This document shows, piece by piece, positions 62,393 through 64,000 of a stretch of 64,000 nucleotides of DNA. Origin of the DNA: Bosea sp. ANAM02 (GTDB lineage Bacteria > Pseudomonadota > Alphaproteobacteria > Rhizobiales > Beijerinckiaceae); assembly GCF_011764485.1 (NCBI RefSeq), contig NZ_AP022848.1:400001-464000 (forward strand). The letters are read 5' to 3'. A model generated the notes under the pieces. The model ran no database searches. It had not been told where the DNA came from and saw nothing but the letters and a program-made list of their open reading frames with translations. The stretch's first letter is position 1; every line of letters begins with the position of its first letter. The position numbers and the translations under genes were made by a program.

Positions 62393-63568
62393 CTATTGCG
62401 GGGCGCCGTGGCCGACACCGATCTCTTGGTCCCAACGCCGGAAGGCGGCGACGAGACGCTCGGGCGTCAGCGGCGGGCGGGTCGGCAGGCTGGTGATCAG
62501 CCCGTCATATTCCGGCCGGCCGTATTCGGCGAGGATGTCGCGACTTTCCTGCGGCGCCATCGCGAGCGTGACGCCCTTGATCGCCGGGCCCGGATAGAAA
62601 TAGCCCTTGTCATAGGTCACGGCCTGGGCTTCCGGCTTCAGCATATGGGCCATCATCGCGACCAGCGCCGGCATCTTTTCGGCCGGGACGCCCTTGGGGA
62701 TGCACATGAACTGGGTGTCGGGAATCCAGTGCGTATTGGCGAGGACGAAGACCTTGGCCTCCTTCGGTACGATGCCGAGCACGCGCGGGTTGATGTCCCA
62801 GCCGAGCGTCGAGACGATGACGTCGCGGGTGCCTTCGCCAAGCTCCTTCATCGTCGCGGCGGTGCCGCCCGGATAATAGTCGACGCCGGTGCCGAGTTCC
62901 TTGAGATAGGCCCAGGTCTTGTCCCAGCCCCTCATCGGATCGGTCGGGTCGGCATCGCCGAGGATGTAGGGCAGGCCCTGCAGCCAGGTCCAGCCGGGGC
63001 CGGAATTGACGGGGCGGGCATAGGTGAAGCGCTTGGGGTTCTGCTTGACATAAGCGAGCAGGTCCGCAGCGGTCTTCGGCACGGTCTTGAGCCGTTCGGG
63101 CGCATATTCGAAGAGCGGGCCGGAGGGCGAATAGACCACCGCGACGCCTTCGTTCTGGCCGAAATTGCGCTGCATCATCAGCGCCTGCTCATGATAGACC
63201 TCCTCGGGCTTCGGCAGGTCCTTGGCATGGGACTTCCAGACATCGACCCAGAGCCCCTGCTGGATGCCGTCCGACATGGCGCCGGGGCCGGTCAGCACGA
63301 GGTCGATATCGACGCGGTTGGCCGCCTGCTGGGCCTTGAGCTTGGCCGGCAGTTCCGGCGAGGGCGCGCGCGAGAAATTCAGGCGCGAGATCAACTTCGG
63401 ATTGTCCTTGGCGAATTTCTCGATGGCCACCTGCGTGAGCTGCAGATTGCCGGCGACATCGATGATGTTGAGCGCGACGGGGGCGCTCTGCGCCAGCGCT
63501 CCGCCGGCTTTCAGCGCAGCGAGGCCGGCCGCTCCGGCCATGACGGTGCGACGTGTCGGATGATTCAT
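62393..63568 (-). CDS. Extracellular solute-binding protein of an ABC importer (family 1-like)
   Basis: The 391-aa protein has a twin-arginine signal (TRRTVMAGAAGLAALKAGGALAQ, cleavage near residue 27) and a class II binding domain with IEKFAKDNPKLISRLNFSRAPSPELPAKLKAQQ, VYSPSGPLFEYAPE and the closing RPPLTPERLVAAFRRWD. It is the first gene of the minus-strand run but no matching permease or ATPase of its class lies beside it, so it may serve components outside the window. The start at 63568 has GGGAGAGA before it; the frame upstream to 63700 is not coding-like. Confidence 0.88.
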   Translation of the reverse strand: MNHPTRRTVMAGAAGLAALKAGGALAQSAPVALNIIDVAGNLQLTQVAIEKFAKDNPKLISRLNFSRAPSPELPAKLKAQQAANRVDIDLVLTGPGAMSDGIQQGLWVDVWKSHAKDLPKPEEVYHEQALMMQRNFGQNEGVAVVYSPSGPLFEYAPERLKTVPKTAADLLAYVKQNPKRFTYARPVNSGPGWTWLQGLPYILGDADPTDPMRGWDKTWAYLKELGTGVDYYPGGTAATMKELGEGTRDVIVSTLGWDINPRVLGIVPKEAKVFVLANTHWIPDTQFMCIPKGVPAEKMPALVAMMAHMLKPEAQAVTYDKGYFYPGPAIKGVTLAMAPQESRDILAEYGRPEYDGLITSLPTRPPLTPERLVAAFRRWDQEIGVGHGAPQ

Positions 63569-63641
63569 GATCTCTCCCTGGGTTGAGCTCTCTTTTGCGA
63601 TGCCGAGAGCGGCATCCGGAGCATTTGACTGGGATACTAGT

Positions 63642-63658
63642 GCACCACTTTTCGGTGC
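63642..63658. promoter_or_regulatory. GCACC-N7-GGTGC inverted repeat upstream of the binding-protein gene
   Basis: GCACC at 63642-63646 and GGTGC at 63654-63658 form a short inverted repeat in the 147-base gap between the ROK-like regulator and the operon. It may be the operator for that regulator, but the arms are short. Confidence 0.4.
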
Positions 63659-63715
63659 GCCAGCTGATTCCATGGCATGACGGGCAAAGCGCCGGGACAT
63701 GGCGAAGCCGGCCGA

Positions 63716-64000
63716 TCAAGCCTGTTCGAGCAGCAGCGCCTCGGTCGCGCGGCTGAGCAAAGGCGCCGCTGCGCCATGGATTTCATAGAGATGGCTGGCG
63801 GGCGCGCCGGCGAGATCCGGCACGGCGAAGCCGTCCATCGTGCCTTCCGCTCGGAAGAGCGTGTTGAACCGGGCCCAGAGCTGCGGATTGGCGGAAAAGG
63901 GTCCGCTCACCGCGATCCGGGCCGGGAAGAGCATGCGGCAGGCATTGGCGAGCGCGCGGGCCAGCAGTTCCACCGCTGTCTCCATTTCGGGCAATGAGAG
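63716..64000 (-). CDS. ROK-family protein, C-terminal fragment (regulator or sugar kinase)
   Basis: The frame is open through the window end, so only the last 94 codons are seen. ALANACRMLFPARIAVSGPFSANPQLWARFNTLFRA resembles the closing helix-strand pattern of ROK proteins (transcriptional repressors and glucokinases), in which Gly/Ser-rich IxxxGG/SG follows a Leu-rich helix. It is upstream of the sugar-uptake operon on the same strand, which suits a ROK regulator of that operon. The DNA-binding half, if present, is outside the window. Confidence 0.6.
   Translation of the reverse strand, partial: LSLPEMETAVELLARALANACRMLFPARIAVSGPFSANPQLWARFNTLFRAEGTMDGFAVPDLAGAPASHLYEIHGAAAPLLSRATEALLLEQA

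Overview
The window is high-GC chromosomal DNA of an alphaproteobacterium, most likely a member of the Hyphomicrobiales and possibly Bosea-like. This is inferred from gene content: a DUF1674/SdhAF4-type protein, the rsmB-heparinase-purH neighbourhood, a mesaconyl-CoA hydratase of the ethylmalonyl-CoA pathway, an IsdG/HmuQ-type heme oxygenase with HutX, and abundant GTCATnCCGG palindromic intergenic repeats. I saw no rRNA, tRNA, CRISPR array, insertion sequence or prophage. The sequence is gene-dense, and most open frames on the opposite strands are GC-driven shadows.

Layout. 1-6 kb (minus strand): the start of an ltrA-like gene, purH, a heparinase II/III-family protein, rsmB and htpX. 6-10 kb: a DUF1674 protein, a cyclopropane-fatty-acyl-phospholipid synthase, a DUF2853 protein, a D-2-hydroxyacid dehydrogenase and an L,D-transpeptidase. 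10-14.2 kb: a divergent heme locus, hmuTUV on one side and an IsdG-type heme oxygenase plus hutX on the other, separated by a 346-base AT-rich control region. 14.3-17.2 kb: a MOP-family flippase, a tyrosine phosphatase and ppa. 17.4-21.3 kb: a malyl-CoA lyase/thioesterase-like protein, a DUF429 frame running without a stop into a Ser/Thr dehydratase, and mesaconyl-CoA hydratase. 21.5-24.9 kb: sdhCDAB. 25-32.5 kb: a D-amino-acid-dehydrogenase-like oxidase with a glutamine amidotransferase, then a TetR-adaptor-RND efflux operon with a palindromic operator. 32.5-34.3 kb: a probable polymorphic toxin with an REase-fold C-terminus and a translationally coupled candidate immunity gene. 34.4-42 kb: HxlR with a RibD-C-type reductase, an EamA exporter with a LysR regulator, obgE, a DSD1-type aldolase and an MsbA-like ABC exporter. 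42-48 kb: an Fe3+/sugar-phosphate-type ABC importer in line with an MBL-fold hydrolase and SurE. 48-54.1 kb: a 2-oxo-acid dehydrogenase complex (E1a, E1b, E2, no E3) with a SAF-domain oxidoreductase, divergent from a SorC regulator and a small unknown protein. 54.2-64 kb: a long minus-strand catabolic run (ROK regulator, binding protein, two Gfo/Idh dehydrogenases, FGGY kinase, ribose-type ABC importer, nucleoside hydrolase, unknown 173-aa protein).

How parts work together. The heme genes form an import, cytosolic carriage and degradation route, although no outer-membrane receptor lies in the window. The malyl-CoA and mesaconyl-CoA enzymes fit the late steps of the ethylmalonyl-CoA pathway. 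The last 10 kb looks like uptake and breakdown of a nucleoside or rare sugar. The most unusual items are the toxin/immunity pair with lower GC in its variable half, the DUF429-dehydratase read-through, the ABC importer linked to SurE and an MBL hydrolase, and inverted pairs of intergenic palindromes that bracket obgE and the ATPase-nucleoside hydrolase genes.
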